Below, piece by piece: positions 34,476 to 42,706 of a stretch of 46,587 nucleotides of DNA. Position numbers and translations under genes: made by a program. This DNA comes from Saprospiraceae bacterium. GTDB lineage: Bacteria; Bacteroidota; Bacteroidia; Chitinophagales; Saprospiraceae. The notes below the pieces were generated by a model. The model was not told the DNA's origin. It searched no databases and saw only the letters and a program-made list of their open reading frames with translations. The stretch covers positions 1 to 46,587 of the forward strand of contig JAEUUV010000141.1 of the NCBI GenBank assembly GCA_016787285.1, in the 5' to 3' direction. Within the stretch, counting starts at the first letter, position 1. Every line of letters begins with the position of its first letter.

Positions 34476-34582
34476 TTCGATTGATTCGATTGATTCGATT
34501 GATTCGATTGATTCGATTGATTCGATTGATTCGATTGATTCGATTGATTCGATTGATTCGATTGATTCGATTGATTCGATTT
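34466..34582. repeat. 9-bp minisatellite, 13 units of ATTCGATTG, at the end of the PNP gene
   Basis: Twelve exact ATTCGATTG units plus a final ATTCGATTT. The first unit overlaps the last codons and provides the stop codon of the phosphorylase. The unit is the reverse complement, in another register, of the AATCGAATC unit upstream of lysS. No variant units are present, so the array is young or recently homogenised. Confidence 0.95.
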
Positions 34583-34599
34583 TAAAACAATAGTTTGAT

Positions 34600-34785
34600 A
34601 TGACACCTAAAGAGTTACAAACCAGATTCAAGGAGTGGGCAATTTCAGCCGTTTTGTTCACACGAAATTTCCCGGATTTCCCGGAATTCAAATCGGTTCG
34701 AAATCAAATAGTTCGTTCCGCACCATCATCGGCAGCCAATTATCGAGCGGCATGTAGGCGCAAGTCGGGGAAAGATTTCACATTT
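34600..34785 (+). pseudogene. Truncated four-helix-bundle protein (23S rRNA intervening-sequence type)
   Basis: 62 residues matching the first half of the bundle family: LQTRFKEWAISAVLFTRNFPDF, VRNQIVRSAPSSAANYRAACRRKSGKDF. Normal members have about 120 residues with two more helices. After this point the frame changes into unrelated sequence, so the gene is broken. The family is of unknown biochemical role. Confidence 0.7.
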
Positions 34786-34940
34786 TGCTGCCCGTGTTCT
34801 TCGAGCGCGACGCGGCCCGTTACGAGCGCATGATGCTCGACCTAACCAACCCGATGAAGATCAGATGCACCTACGACATGGTCATTCCCGGTTTCCTTAA
34901 AAACGTCGTGAAATACCCGATACCCGTTAAGATAAGAGGA
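34786..34940 (+). pseudogene. GC-rich fragment of another gene
   Basis: In a second frame the DNA encodes LPVFFERDAARYERMMLDL, then NPMKIRCTYDMVIPGFLKNVVK. The codon choice is like the genome's backbone genes, unlike the AT-rich sequence that follows. It has no credible start and I do not recognise the parent family. It probably marks a deletion or insertion scar joined to the four-helix remnant. Confidence 0.45.
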
Positions 34941-34971
34941 AGTCGGTGCCAAGGCAAGAGATACGCTGTAT

Positions 34972-35451
34972 TCAAACCGGCAGGTTTAGAATTGGGATGG
35001 GCTTCATCCCTGCTTTTGCGATTTTCCTAGCCTGCCTTGAGCCAGGGAGGATGTCATACTTGCCGGACATTATCCAAAAATAAGGATGGCCAGCCCTTAT
35101 TTTCTTGATCTCAGGAGCATGGTTGTTTAGCCAATTTTTCAACCACTCTAATTTGCGCAACATGGTACTTACCTCGTTGGTTTGGGCGGAATGCACTTCT
35201 GCAAAATATACCTTGGAGTCGTACCCGATGGCATAATCCCATCGGTTCTCTTGAGGGTAAAGCACTCTGGTACAAGAATCAATATCAAGGCTCCCTTCAC
35301 ATTTTCCGTTAGAACTGAGATTGACTTTTTGGCTATAGTTTCCTAAAGCCTGCAGACCTACCTGATACCCGTCTGACACATCCGGGGTATTCTCAACCGC
35401 CGTTTTAAAGCAGTTGGAGCTTCTCTTTTTGGTTTTGTTATTTTTCGGCAT
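34972..35451 (-). CDS. Small partner of the AAA ATPase, function unknown (possible nuclease-like)
   Basis: 159 residues from the ATG at 35451; an earlier TTG at 35460 is less likely. I do not recognise a named family. It starts with a basic tail (MPKNNKTKKR). The stretch RWDYAIGYDSKVYFAEVHSA has a D72...E85-V-H87 pattern in a beta-hairpin context that resembles a PD-(D/E)xK nuclease core with His in place of Lys. A helix follows (LRKLEWLKNWLNN). The gene overlaps the 3' end of the ATPase gene by 14 nt, which indicates coupled translation and a shared function. A+T-rich like its partner. Confidence 0.7.
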   Translation of the reverse strand: MPKNNKTKKRSSNCFKTAVENTPDVSDGYQVGLQALGNYSQKVNLSSNGKCEGSLDIDSCTRVLYPQENRWDYAIGYDSKVYFAEVHSAQTNEVSTMLRKLEWLKNWLNNHAPEIKKIRAGHPYFWIMSGKYDILPGSRQARKIAKAGMKPIPILNLPV

Positions 35452-36628
35452 CTGCGGCAAGTTTGGAAATAATGTCTACGGCACGACTGGCGAATTCGGA
35501 CAGACCGCCCCAATTGGCAATGTCAGGATTGTCGCTCCCTGCATCCAGTGTGGAAATATCACGAATATGTACCCCTCCGGATTCACGCTCAAAATACCAT
35601 GTCTTGAACGTTTTTTCCTTGACCGAGACTTGGAAGATACTTCGGAGGTCCGCACTTTTTGGCGTATCGAATAACTCAAAAAGCTCTTCGCCGGTGCTGA
35701 AGTACTCTTTGAGATTATTGATGACCCAAACCAGTTCCAGCAGAACTGGCGAATGCGTTGAGATGACGACTTTGTACCCGCGTTTGATAAGTTGGAGTGC
35801 AAGTAGCATGACTGTTTGGATAGCCTTGGGATGCAAGCCCATTTCTGGCTCCTCAATAACTACCCAATCAATCGTATCTTTTTTTTCAATGCCTCCAGAC
35901 GGAATTAGGTGATATAGTGACAATAAGAGAGGCATGAACTCTTTTTGCCCTGCCGACCAGGTCATAAACGGTAATTTACTTTCGCCTACATGGAGCAAAA
36001 ATCGTTTACGTCCGCTGCTTTTGTCCAACTCGATGCTTGCCTCATGAAAAATGCTAAAATTCACTTGTTTCCGAATAGCGGCACTCATTTTACCTGTTTT
36101 TGGAAAAATTTTTTCCTGCCCTCCATGTCCATTTGCCGATTCCTTTTCCATGAGTACACGCATCGTTTCACTGAAGGCCTTAAGTACATAAGGGTCACCG
36201 AACTCATAATTATTGAAGGGCCGCGGAAAACCTTGCGCCAAGGTAAGTACGCGTTGTGCTGGGATATAAAACATGTTTTCCTCTCTGGAAGATGCCTTCA
36301 CCCCTTTTCTATTGAGAATACTCTGGCTAGAAAACGTTGTTCCATCCCACGTTACGTGCGTATCCGGTTTCCAAATCCCGGACATGGATTCCCCAAAATA
36401 CATGTTGAGGAGGTTTTCGAATTTCCCGCCCCAATCGTAAGCATGAAGTTCCAACGTGTCTAAAATCTGGTGACGATCAACCAGCAACTTCAGCATTTGC
36501 AAAAACAGGCTTTTGCCACTTGCCTGCGGGCCGACAAGCAGGGTGAAATCGCCAAAATTAACCGTGCCCTCGCGAATTTGAGCAAGGTTGCTAACGGAAA
36601 ATGTGGTTGTTGCCCTTTTCTTTGTCAT
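35438..36628 (-). CDS. AAA-family (AAA_21/SMC-like) ATPase, putative defence module
   Basis: 396 residues. Walker A GPQASGKS at residues 33-40, an ABC-type signature WSAGQKEFMPLL, Walker B WVVIEEPEMGLHPKAIQ and a D-loop/switch histidine ISTHSPVLLE. The layout is the single-chain SMC/OLD-like ATPase seen in many phage-defence systems. It has no TOPRIM domain and pairs with a small ExH protein. I chose ATG 36628 because a TACCTTTG -7 box (36655-36662) overlaps the upstream GTG. It is divergent from the TrmH gene. Base use is A+T-rich (27 G/C of 60 at 35761-35820), a sign of transfer. A defence role is inferred from architecture and context only. Confidence 0.85.
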   Translation of the reverse strand: MTKKRATTTFSVSNLAQIREGTVNFGDFTLLVGPQASGKSLFLQMLKLLVDRHQILDTLELHAYDWGGKFENLLNMYFGESMSGIWKPDTHVTWDGTTFSSQSILNRKGVKASSREENMFYIPAQRVLTLAQGFPRPFNNYEFGDPYVLKAFSETMRVLMEKESANGHGGQEKIFPKTGKMSAAIRKQVNFSIFHEASIELDKSSGRKRFLLHVGESKLPFMTWSAGQKEFMPLLLSLYHLIPSGGIEKKDTIDWVVIEEPEMGLHPKAIQTVMLLALQLIKRGYKVVISTHSPVLLELVWVINNLKEYFSTGEELFELFDTPKSADLRSIFQVSVKEKTFKTWYFERESGGVHIRDISTLDAGSDNPDIANWGGLSEFASRAVDIISKLAADAEK

Positions 36629-36654
36629 TGATTTTGATTCTTTTGAACTACTCA

Positions 36655-36686
36655 CAAAGGTATCATTCTATTTCACATTTTTTCAA
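36655..36686 (-). promoter_or_regulatory. Promoter of the ATPase pair (TTG-N21-TACCTTTG)
   Basis: On the minus strand TTG at 36686-36684 and TACCTTTG at 36662-36655 are 21 nt apart. The ATG follows 26 nt after the box. It rules out the GTG at 36655 as start. Confidence 0.65.
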
Positions 36687-36705
36687 AAAGCCTACCTTGC
36701 CGCCC

Positions 36706-37446
36706 ATGAACCCATCCCGCGAACAGCGAATCCGCCAGGTCATCCGGCAAAGCCAGCCCGACCTCACCGTGATTCTGGAAAATATCTTCGACCCGCTGAA
36801 CATCAGCGCGGTTGTTCGCTCCTGCGAAGCCGTGGGCGTACGGGAAATTTTTGTGGTGTACACCAAGGCTTATCTGGATCGCCGCGGCCTCAAGGTGGGA
36901 AAAAAAACCTCCGGCGGGGCGTTCAAGTGGGTAGACGTGTACGTGTTTGAAGACCTGGAAGAATGCTTTTCGCGGGTGCGCGAGCGCTATGGCCGCATAC
37001 TCGCCACCCGCCTGGGCGAACAAAGCGAATCGCTGTACGCCCTCGACCTGACGCAACCCACGGCGTTGCTGTTCGGCAACGAAGACGAAGGCGTGTCTGC
37101 CGAGGCGCTGGCTATGGCCGACGGCAATTTTTTGATCCCGCAGGTGGGTTTCACCGAAAGCCTGAACATTTCGGTGGCCTGCGCGGTGTCGCTGTTCGAA
37201 GCCCGGCGTCAGCGCGAACTGGCGGGATTTTACGCCGACAAACCGCGTTTCACACCGGAGCAACAGGAGCAACTTTTTCAGCGCTGGGAAAATATGCTGG
37301 TCGGCAAAGCCTGGCAGCGCCGGCACGCTATTCCGGTCGGCAAAGATTCTGCACCTTTGCTGCCGGTGTTTGTCGAGCGCGACGAGCATGTGCCTGGCGG
37401 CAAACTGAAAATACGCCCCAATCCCATGACGAAATTCGATCTATGA
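36706..37446 (+). CDS. TrmH/SpoU-family RNA 2'-O-methyltransferase
   Basis: 246 residues. SpoU motifs: ENIFDPLNISAVVRSCEAVGV (motif 1), ALLFGNEDEGVS (motif 2) and FLIPQVGFTESLNISVACAV (motif 3), forming the trefoil-knot SAM site. Members methylate ribose 2'-OH in tRNA (position 18 for TrmH) or rRNA. The N-terminal start PSREQRIRQVIRQSQPDLTVILE resembles TrmH. Start at ATG 36706, 7 nt after a TACCTTG box. Its TGA overlaps the ATG of the glycosyltransferase (ATGA), so they are cotranscribed. Confidence 0.9.
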   Translation: MNPSREQRIRQVIRQSQPDLTVILENIFDPLNISAVVRSCEAVGVREIFVVYTKAYLDRRGLKVGKKTSGGAFKWVDVYVFEDLEECFSRVRERYGRILATRLGEQSESLYALDLTQPTALLFGNEDEGVSAEALAMADGNFLIPQVGFTESLNISVACAVSLFEARRQRELAGFYADKPRFTPEQQEQLFQRWENMLVGKAWQRRHAIPVGKDSAPLLPVFVERDEHVPGGKLKIRPNPMTKFDL

Positions 37447-38375
37447 ACCTCTCCATCGTTGTCCCCCTCAAGAACGAGGCCGAGAGCCTGCCCGAACTCG
37501 AAGCCTGGATCCGCCGCGTGGCGGAGCAGCACGGGTTTTCGTACGAAATCATTTTTGTGGACGACGGCAGCACCGACGCCTCCTGGGCTGTCATCGAAAC
37601 CCTACAGGCTGCCAACCCGAATGTGCGGGCCATTAAATTTCGCCGGAATTACGGCAAATCCGCCGCGTTGCATACCGGCTTTCAGGCCACTCGCGGCGAG
37701 GTGGTCATCACCATGGACGCCGATCTGCAGGACAGTCCCGACGAGATTCCCGAGCTCTACCGCATGATCCGCGAAGACGGCTACGACCTCGTGAGCGGCT
37801 GGAAGCGCAAGCGCCACGACCCGCTGGAAAAACGCCTGCCGAGCAAATTGTTCAACGCCGTGGCCAGCACTATGAGCGGCATCCGGCTGCACGATTTCAA
37901 CTGCGGCCTGAAGGCCTACCGGCAGCCGGTAGTAAAAGCCGTGGAAGTGTATGGCGAGATGCACCGCTGGATACCCGTGCTGGCCAAATGGGCGGGTTTT
38001 ACCAAAATCGGCGAAAAGGTGGTGGAACACCGCGCCCGGCAGTACGGCCACAGCAAATACGGCTGGGAGCGCTACATCAACGGGTTTCTGGACCTGCTTT
38101 CGGTGTACTTTGTAGGCAAGTTCGGCAAACGGCCCATGCACTTTTTCGGCACGCTGGGCGTGTTGTCGTTTTTCATCGGATTTGTTTTTCTGGCCTACCT
38201 GAGTTGGGCCAAGATCGTGTACAAGGAATACGGCATCGCCGACCGTCCGCTGTTTTACTTCGGTATTGTGGCGCTCATTGTGGGTACGCAGTTGTTTTTG
38301 ACGGGGTTTATTGCGGAGATTGTGAACCGGAATTCGGCGAGCCGGAACGAGTATCTGGTGGAGAAAGAGATTTGA
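37443..38375 (+). CDS. Family 2 glycosyltransferase, DPM1/GtrB-like, with two membrane helices
   Basis: 310 residues. GT2 nucleotide-sugar site: SIVVPLKNEAESL, IIFVDDGSTDASW, and DXD in VVITMDADLQDSPDEIPEL. It continues with the GtrB-like FNCGLKAYRQPVV and HRWIPVLA, then two C-terminal membrane helices (FFGTLGVLSFFIGFVFLAYL and FGIVALIVGTQLFLTGFIAE). Such enzymes transfer a sugar to polyprenyl phosphate at the inner face of the membrane. The start codon overlaps the TrmH stop. The next gene is a family 4 glycosyltransferase, so the two probably serve surface glycan synthesis. Confidence 0.93.
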   Translation: MNLSIVVPLKNEAESLPELEAWIRRVAEQHGFSYEIIFVDDGSTDASWAVIETLQAANPNVRAIKFRRNYGKSAALHTGFQATRGEVVITMDADLQDSPDEIPELYRMIREDGYDLVSGWKRKRHDPLEKRLPSKLFNAVASTMSGIRLHDFNCGLKAYRQPVVKAVEVYGEMHRWIPVLAKWAGFTKIGEKVVEHRARQYGHSKYGWERYINGFLDLLSVYFVGKFGKRPMHFFGTLGVLSFFIGFVFLAYLSWAKIVYKEYGIADRPLFYFGIVALIVGTQLFLTGFIAEIVNRNSASRNEYLVEKEI

Positions 38376-38380
38376 TTTTC

Positions 38381-38411
38381 CGTAACCCTGGTTACGGTAA
38401 CCCCGGTTACG
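38381..38411. repeat. Tandem pair of 15-bp palindromes
   Basis: CGTAACCCTGGTTACG is followed at once by GTAACCCCGGTTACG. Each half is a palindrome, and the two are direct repeats of each other. It lies in the 48-nt gap between the two glycosyltransferase genes. Confidence 0.75.
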
Positions 38412-38423
38412 AAAGATATAAAC

Positions 38424-39653
38424 ATGAAAATCCTCCTCCTCTCCCCTGCCCATCCGCTTCGCGGCGGTATCGCGGCCTCTTCCGAACGGCTGGCGCAGGA
38501 ACTGCAAACTGCCGGGCACGAGGTGGTCATCTACAGTTTTTCCCTGCAATACCCGGCGTTTCTGTTTCCGGGAAAAAGCCAGTTCTCCGATGATCCGCCG
38601 CCGCCGGGTTTGGTCATAAAAACCCGGCTGAATTCCATCAACCCGTTCAACTGGCCGGTGGTGGGCCGCGAAATCGCCCGCGAGCAGCCCGACCGCATCA
38701 TCGTGCGGTTCTGGCTGCCGTTCATGGGGCCGTGCCTCGGCACAGTGCTACGCGTGGCGCGCTGGTTTGCCCGAAAAAAGCCGCATGTTACCGCCCTTGT
38801 GGACAATATCATCCCCCACGAAAAACGCCCCGGCGACCGGCTCTTCGCCCGCTACTTCGTGCGGGCCTGCGACGATTTTGTGGTGATGTCGCGCTCGGTG
38901 GGGGAAGAGATACGGCAGTTCCTTCCCGGTGGTTCAACCCCACCCCCGACCCCTCCCCCGGAGGGGAGGAGAGGCGTGATGTCTTCATCCGAGCTCGACG
39001 AGAATGGCTCTACGGCTCCCCTCCCCTCCGGGGGAGGGGCCGGGGGTGGGGTTGTCCGCTTCGCTCCGCACCCCCTCTACGACACCTACGGCGAGCCGGT
39101 GGGAAAAGCCGTCGCGCGCCGGGAACTGGGTGTGCCGGAGGGCGTGCCGCTGGTGCTGTTTTTCGGGTTTATCCGGGCGTACAAGGGGCTGGATTTGCTG
39201 CTTGAAGCGCTGGCCGAAACGTCCGGCGTGCATGCCCTTGTCGCCGGCGAGTGTTACGAGGACTGGCAGCCGTATCAGGCAATTCTCGAAAAAAACAACC
39301 TGATCAAGCGCGTGCATCTGCACACCGATTTCATTCCAGCCGACCGTGTGCGGCTGTATTTTTCCGCCGCCGACCTCGTGGTGCAGCCCTACCGAAGCGC
39401 CACGCAGAGCGGCATTTCGCAGATTGCGTATCATTTTGAAAAACCGATGGTGGTGACCCGCGTGGGCGGGCTGCCGGAAATCGTGACCGACAGGGTGTCA
39501 GGCTATGTGGTGGCGCCGGAGGCCGGGGCCATTGCGGCAGCAGTGCGCGATTTTTTTGAGCGCCGGCGGGCCGACGCGATGGCGGCGGGCGTACGGGCGG
39601 AAAAGGGGCGGTTTTCGTGGGAGAACTTGGTGAAAGTTTTGCTGGATGGCTGA
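38424..39653 (+). CDS. Family 4 glycosyltransferase with in-frame palindromic insertion
   Basis: 409 residues, GT-B fold. N-terminal domain begins KILLLSPAHPLRGGIAASSERLAQEL. The C-terminal donor domain has VLFFGFIRAYKGLDLLLEAL, ADLVVQPYRSATQSGISQIAYHFEKPMVVTRVGGLPEIV (EX7E-like region). It transfers a sugar from a nucleotide donor at the cytoplasmic side of the membrane. Residues ~171-210 (PTPPPEGRRG...PLPSGGGAGGG) are encoded by a 120-nt palindromic element and split the inter-domain region just before VRFAPHPLYDTYG. The frame stays open, so the enzyme may still work. Confidence 0.9.
   Translation: MKILLLSPAHPLRGGIAASSERLAQELQTAGHEVVIYSFSLQYPAFLFPGKSQFSDDPPPPGLVIKTRLNSINPFNWPVVGREIAREQPDRIIVRFWLPFMGPCLGTVLRVARWFARKKPHVTALVDNIIPHEKRPGDRLFARYFVRACDDFVVMSRSVGEEIRQFLPGGSTPPPTPPPEGRRGVMSSSELDENGSTAPLPSGGGAGGGVVRFAPHPLYDTYGEPVGKAVARRELGVPEGVPLVLFFGFIRAYKGLDLLLEALAETSGVHALVAGECYEDWQPYQAILEKNNLIKRVHLHTDFIPADRVRLYFSAADLVVQPYRSATQSGISQIAYHFEKPMVVTRVGGLPEIVTDRVSGYVVAPEAGAIAAAVRDFFERRRADAMAAGVRAEKGRFSWENLVKVLLDG
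38935..39054. repeat. 120-nt palindromic element inserted in frame in the glycosyltransferase gene
   Basis: 34-nt arms at 38935-38968 and 39021-39054 are reverse complements with one mismatch (33 of 34). The arms begin CAACCCCACCCCCGACCCCT. It totals 40 codons and adds no stop. Related to the element at 8964-9047 in the M14 gene. Confidence 0.9.
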
Positions 39654-39823
39654 TTCGTTGCACGATATTTCCCGTAGCCGACCAGCCTTTGCCAACCGGC
39701 TCCCAGGCGCCCTGTTTTTTTGTTTGGAATCAAATTTTCTTTCTTCTTTTGCGAGGCAAACAGGGTTTCAAGAATACCACTGTTTCACAAAGCATACACG
39801 GAAAAACAACTAACCTGTCTCGT

Positions 39824-42652
39824 ATGAAGCATTTCAACAAAATTTTGAACATCAGTTTGTTGTGCCTCTTTCTGGCAAGCGTTTCGTCGGTAGCACAAAC
39901 CACCCTGCGCGGCAAAGTGGTGGACGCCGAGTCGGGCGAAGAACTGATCGGCGCGGCGGTGGCCCTGACGGGCGGCGGCGGCGTTATCACCAATTACGAA
40001 GGCGATTTTCAAATCCAGGTGTCGGCATTTCCCGTGACGCTTCGGGTTTCGTACACCGGCTACGTAACCCAGGAAGTAGAGGTAGCCAACGCCAACGAAC
40101 GCCTGACCGTCCGGCTCCAGACCAACTCCATCATCATTGAGGAAACCGTCGTCCGTGGCCAACGGGTGGATGAAAAACAAAAAGCCGCACCGCTCACCGT
40201 GGAAAAACTCGACGCCATCGCCATCAAGGAATCGGCGGCGATCAGTTTTTACAACAGCCTCGGCAACCTCAAGGGTGTGGACCTGACCACCGCCTCACTC
40301 GGCTTTACCATTATCAACACCCGCGGCTTCAATTCCACCAGCCCGGTGCGTTCGCTCCAGATCATTGACGGGGTGGACAACCAGGCGCCGGGGCTGAATT
40401 TTTCGCTGGGCAACTTCCTCGGTTCCAGCGACCTTGACGTGAATTCCGTAGACCTGGTGCAGGGCGCCAGTTCGGCTTTTTACGGCCCAAACGCTTTCAA
40501 CGGGGTTATTTCCATGGAAACCAAAAACCCGTTTCTGAACAAAGGACTGGCCGTGTCGCTCAAAACCGGCGAGCGCAGCCTGTTTGAGGCTGCCATTCGC
40601 TACGCCGGAGCGCTGAAAAACAAGGACGGCAAAGAGTGGTTTGCCGGCAAGTTGAACTTGTTCATGCTGCGTGCCAACGACTGGGAGGCCGACAACTACG
40701 ACCCCGTGACCGGAACCGAATCGGGCGGATATTTTTACACCACCGCCCAAAACCCGGGCCGCTACGATGCCGTCAATATTTACGGCGACGAGTACCAGCC
40801 ACGATTTGATGGCTCTGCCAGCAGCTGGTGGAACAATACCCGCGCCGGGCTTGGTATCTACCACCGTACAGGCTATCGGGAAACCGACCTCGTGGACTAC
40901 AACACGCGCAACATCAAAGCCAATGTGGCGCTGCATTTCCGCACGAATCCGGCCAAAGACTTCGACTCGCCCGAACTGATCCTGTCGTCCAGTTTCGGTT
41001 CCGGCACTACAGTGTATCAGGGCGACAACCGCTTCAGCCTGCGCGATATTCTGTTTTTCCAGAACCGCATCGAATTCCGTAAACGCGACAAGTTTTTCAT
41101 CCGGGCATACACCACCAACGAAGATGCGGGCAAGTCTTTCGACCCGTATTTCACGGCTCTGCGGATGCAGGAAGCCTCCAAATCGAACGAGCAGTGGGCC
41201 AACGACTACGAGCGCTACTGGACGGCCTCCAACCTGGGCTACATTTACTTTGGACGCATGGAACCGCTGAATTACCCGGAACTTGGCGACAGCGTCGGGC
41301 TGAGCCAATGGTTGCAGACGTATCAGGACTCCATGCTGTACTGGCACCAACTTGCTGAAAATGCCGCCAATGTGGGCAACCCCATCGGTTCTTTCCCCAC
41401 GAAAGATTTTTACGATCCCAACGCTACCACCCCCGAAGGCCGGGCGCGTTTCGACTCGCTGTTCAACGCCATCACCTCGCGCAAATCCACCGAAGGCGGC
41501 ACCCTGTTTTTTGACAAATCGGCGCTGTACCACGTGCATGGCGAGTACACGATCACGCCGTCGTTTGTGGACAAATGGGTAGTAGGCGCCAACGGTCGTT
41601 TGTACCGGCCGTACTCCGAGGGCACTATTTTCAAGGATACCGCCGGCACCCGCATCAGCAACTCGGAATGGGGCGCGTACACGGGACTGGAAAAGACCTT
41701 CGGACAGTTCAAGTTGAACGGTTCGTTCCGGTTGGACAAAAATCAGAATTTCAAAATGGTGCATACCGAGGCACTGTCGGTGGTGTGGAATCCCAAGGCG
41801 AATACGTTTGTACGCGCCTCGTTTTCCAGCGCCATCCGGAATCCGACGCTTTCCGACCAGTACCTGAACCTGAATGTGGGGCGCGCGCGGCTCGTCGGCA
41901 ACCTCGACGGCTTCCAAAACCTGATTACACTTGAATCGCTGAACGAATACCGGCGGTTGCCCGGTGCAAGTCCTGCCATTCTGGATAGTTTTAATGTAGC
42001 ACCCATCCAGCCGGAGAAGGTCAAAACCTTCGAACTTGGCGTCCGCACCACCTTGTTTGAAAAACTGTATGTGGATGCCGGCTACTACTACAGTTTTTAC
42101 AACGACTTCATCGGGTATAACATAGGTATTGACCTGCCTATCGGTTTTTTCGGGCCTGATTTCAACCGCCTGCAAATTTTCCGCGTAGCGGCCAACTCTG
42201 TAAATGAAGTCACTACGCAGGGTCTCACCATTGGCTTCAACTACTACTTTGCCAACTACTTCATGGCGCAGGCTAATTACTCCTGGAATCGCCTGAACTC
42301 CCAAATAGACGACCCGATCATTCCGGCTTTCAACACACCGGAACACAAGTACAACCTCGGTCTGTCGGCCCGCGACCTGCCGCTCTCCGGGAAAAATATT
42401 TACTGGGGTTTCAACGTGCTGTACAAATGGATTCAAGGATTTACCTTTGAGGGATCGCCCCAGTTCACCGGGTTCATTCCGACGTATGACCTGCTGGATG
42501 CTCAGGTAAACGTCACGTTTTCCAAACTGAACACGACGTTGAAAGTCGGCGCCTCGAACGTGCTGAATAACAAACAGTTTCAAACCTATGGCGGGCCGCG
42601 CATCGGGCGCATGGCTTACATCAGCATCCTGTACGACTTCCGGCAAAAATGA
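39824..42652 (+). CDS. TonB-dependent outer-membrane receptor with carboxypeptidase-like regulatory domain
   Basis: 942 residues from the ATG at 39824, which begins a signal peptide (FNKILNISLLCLFLASVSSVAQ). Residues ~25-105 are a CarboxypepD_reg-like domain (TLRGKVVDAESGEELIGAAV), then a plug domain with IINTRGFNSTSPVRSLQIIDGVDNQ and LVQGASSAFYGPNAFNGVI, and a long beta-barrel. It should import a substrate across the outer membrane with TonB energy. There is no SusD partner next to it, so it is not a standard Sus pair. The next gene is a T9SS esterase, perhaps related in substrate. The 69 codons upstream in frame show no signal-like character. Confidence 0.93.
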   Translation: MKHFNKILNISLLCLFLASVSSVAQTTLRGKVVDAESGEELIGAAVALTGGGGVITNYEGDFQIQVSAFPVTLRVSYTGYVTQEVEVANANERLTVRLQTNSIIIEETVVRGQRVDEKQKAAPLTVEKLDAIAIKESAAISFYNSLGNLKGVDLTTASLGFTIINTRGFNSTSPVRSLQIIDGVDNQAPGLNFSLGNFLGSSDLDVNSVDLVQGASSAFYGPNAFNGVISMETKNPFLNKGLAVSLKTGERSLFEAAIRYAGALKNKDGKEWFAGKLNLFMLRANDWEADNYDPVTGTESGGYFYTTAQNPGRYDAVNIYGDEYQPRFDGSASSWWNNTRAGLGIYHRTGYRETDLVDYNTRNIKANVALHFRTNPAKDFDSPELILSSSFGSGTTVYQGDNRFSLRDILFFQNRIEFRKRDKFFIRAYTTNEDAGKSFDPYFTALRMQEASKSNEQWANDYERYWTASNLGYIYFGRMEPLNYPELGDSVGLSQWLQTYQDSMLYWHQLAENAANVGNPIGSFPTKDFYDPNATTPEGRARFDSLFNAITSRKSTEGGTLFFDKSALYHVHGEYTITPSFVDKWVVGANGRLYRPYSEGTIFKDTAGTRISNSEWGAYTGLEKTFGQFKLNGSFRLDKNQNFKMVHTEALSVVWNPKANTFVRASFSSAIRNPTLSDQYLNLNVGRARLVGNLDGFQNLITLESLNEYRRLPGASPAILDSFNVAPIQPEKVKTFELGVRTTLFEKLYVDAGYYYSFYNDFIGYNIGIDLPIGFFGPDFNRLQIFRVAANSVNEVTTQGLTIGFNYYFANYFMAQANYSWNRLNSQIDDPIIPAFNTPEHKYNLGLSARDLPLSGKNIYWGFNVLYKWIQGFTFEGSPQFTGFIPTYDLLDAQVNVTFSKLNTTLKVGASNVLNNKQFQTYGGPRIGRMAYISILYDFRQK

Positions 42653-42706
42653 ATTATTAACCTATAGTGCTTCATTTGACAACATCAACCTAAATTTTTG
42701 TTTTCC

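Noticed and set aside
34464-34691. Frame with a long IES repeat on the minus strand after the PNP gene
   Set aside because: It is only the translation of the 9-bp minisatellite, and there is no start-site or family support.
35438-36628. OLD-family nuclease (Gabija GajA)
   Set aside because: The ATPase has no C-terminal TOPRIM domain and no helicase partner, so a Gabija assignment is not supported.
40295-42646. 783-codon open frame antisense to the TonB receptor
   Set aside because: It is fully opposite a receptor with clear plug and barrel features, has no recognisable motif, and long antisense frames are expected in GC-rich codon use.
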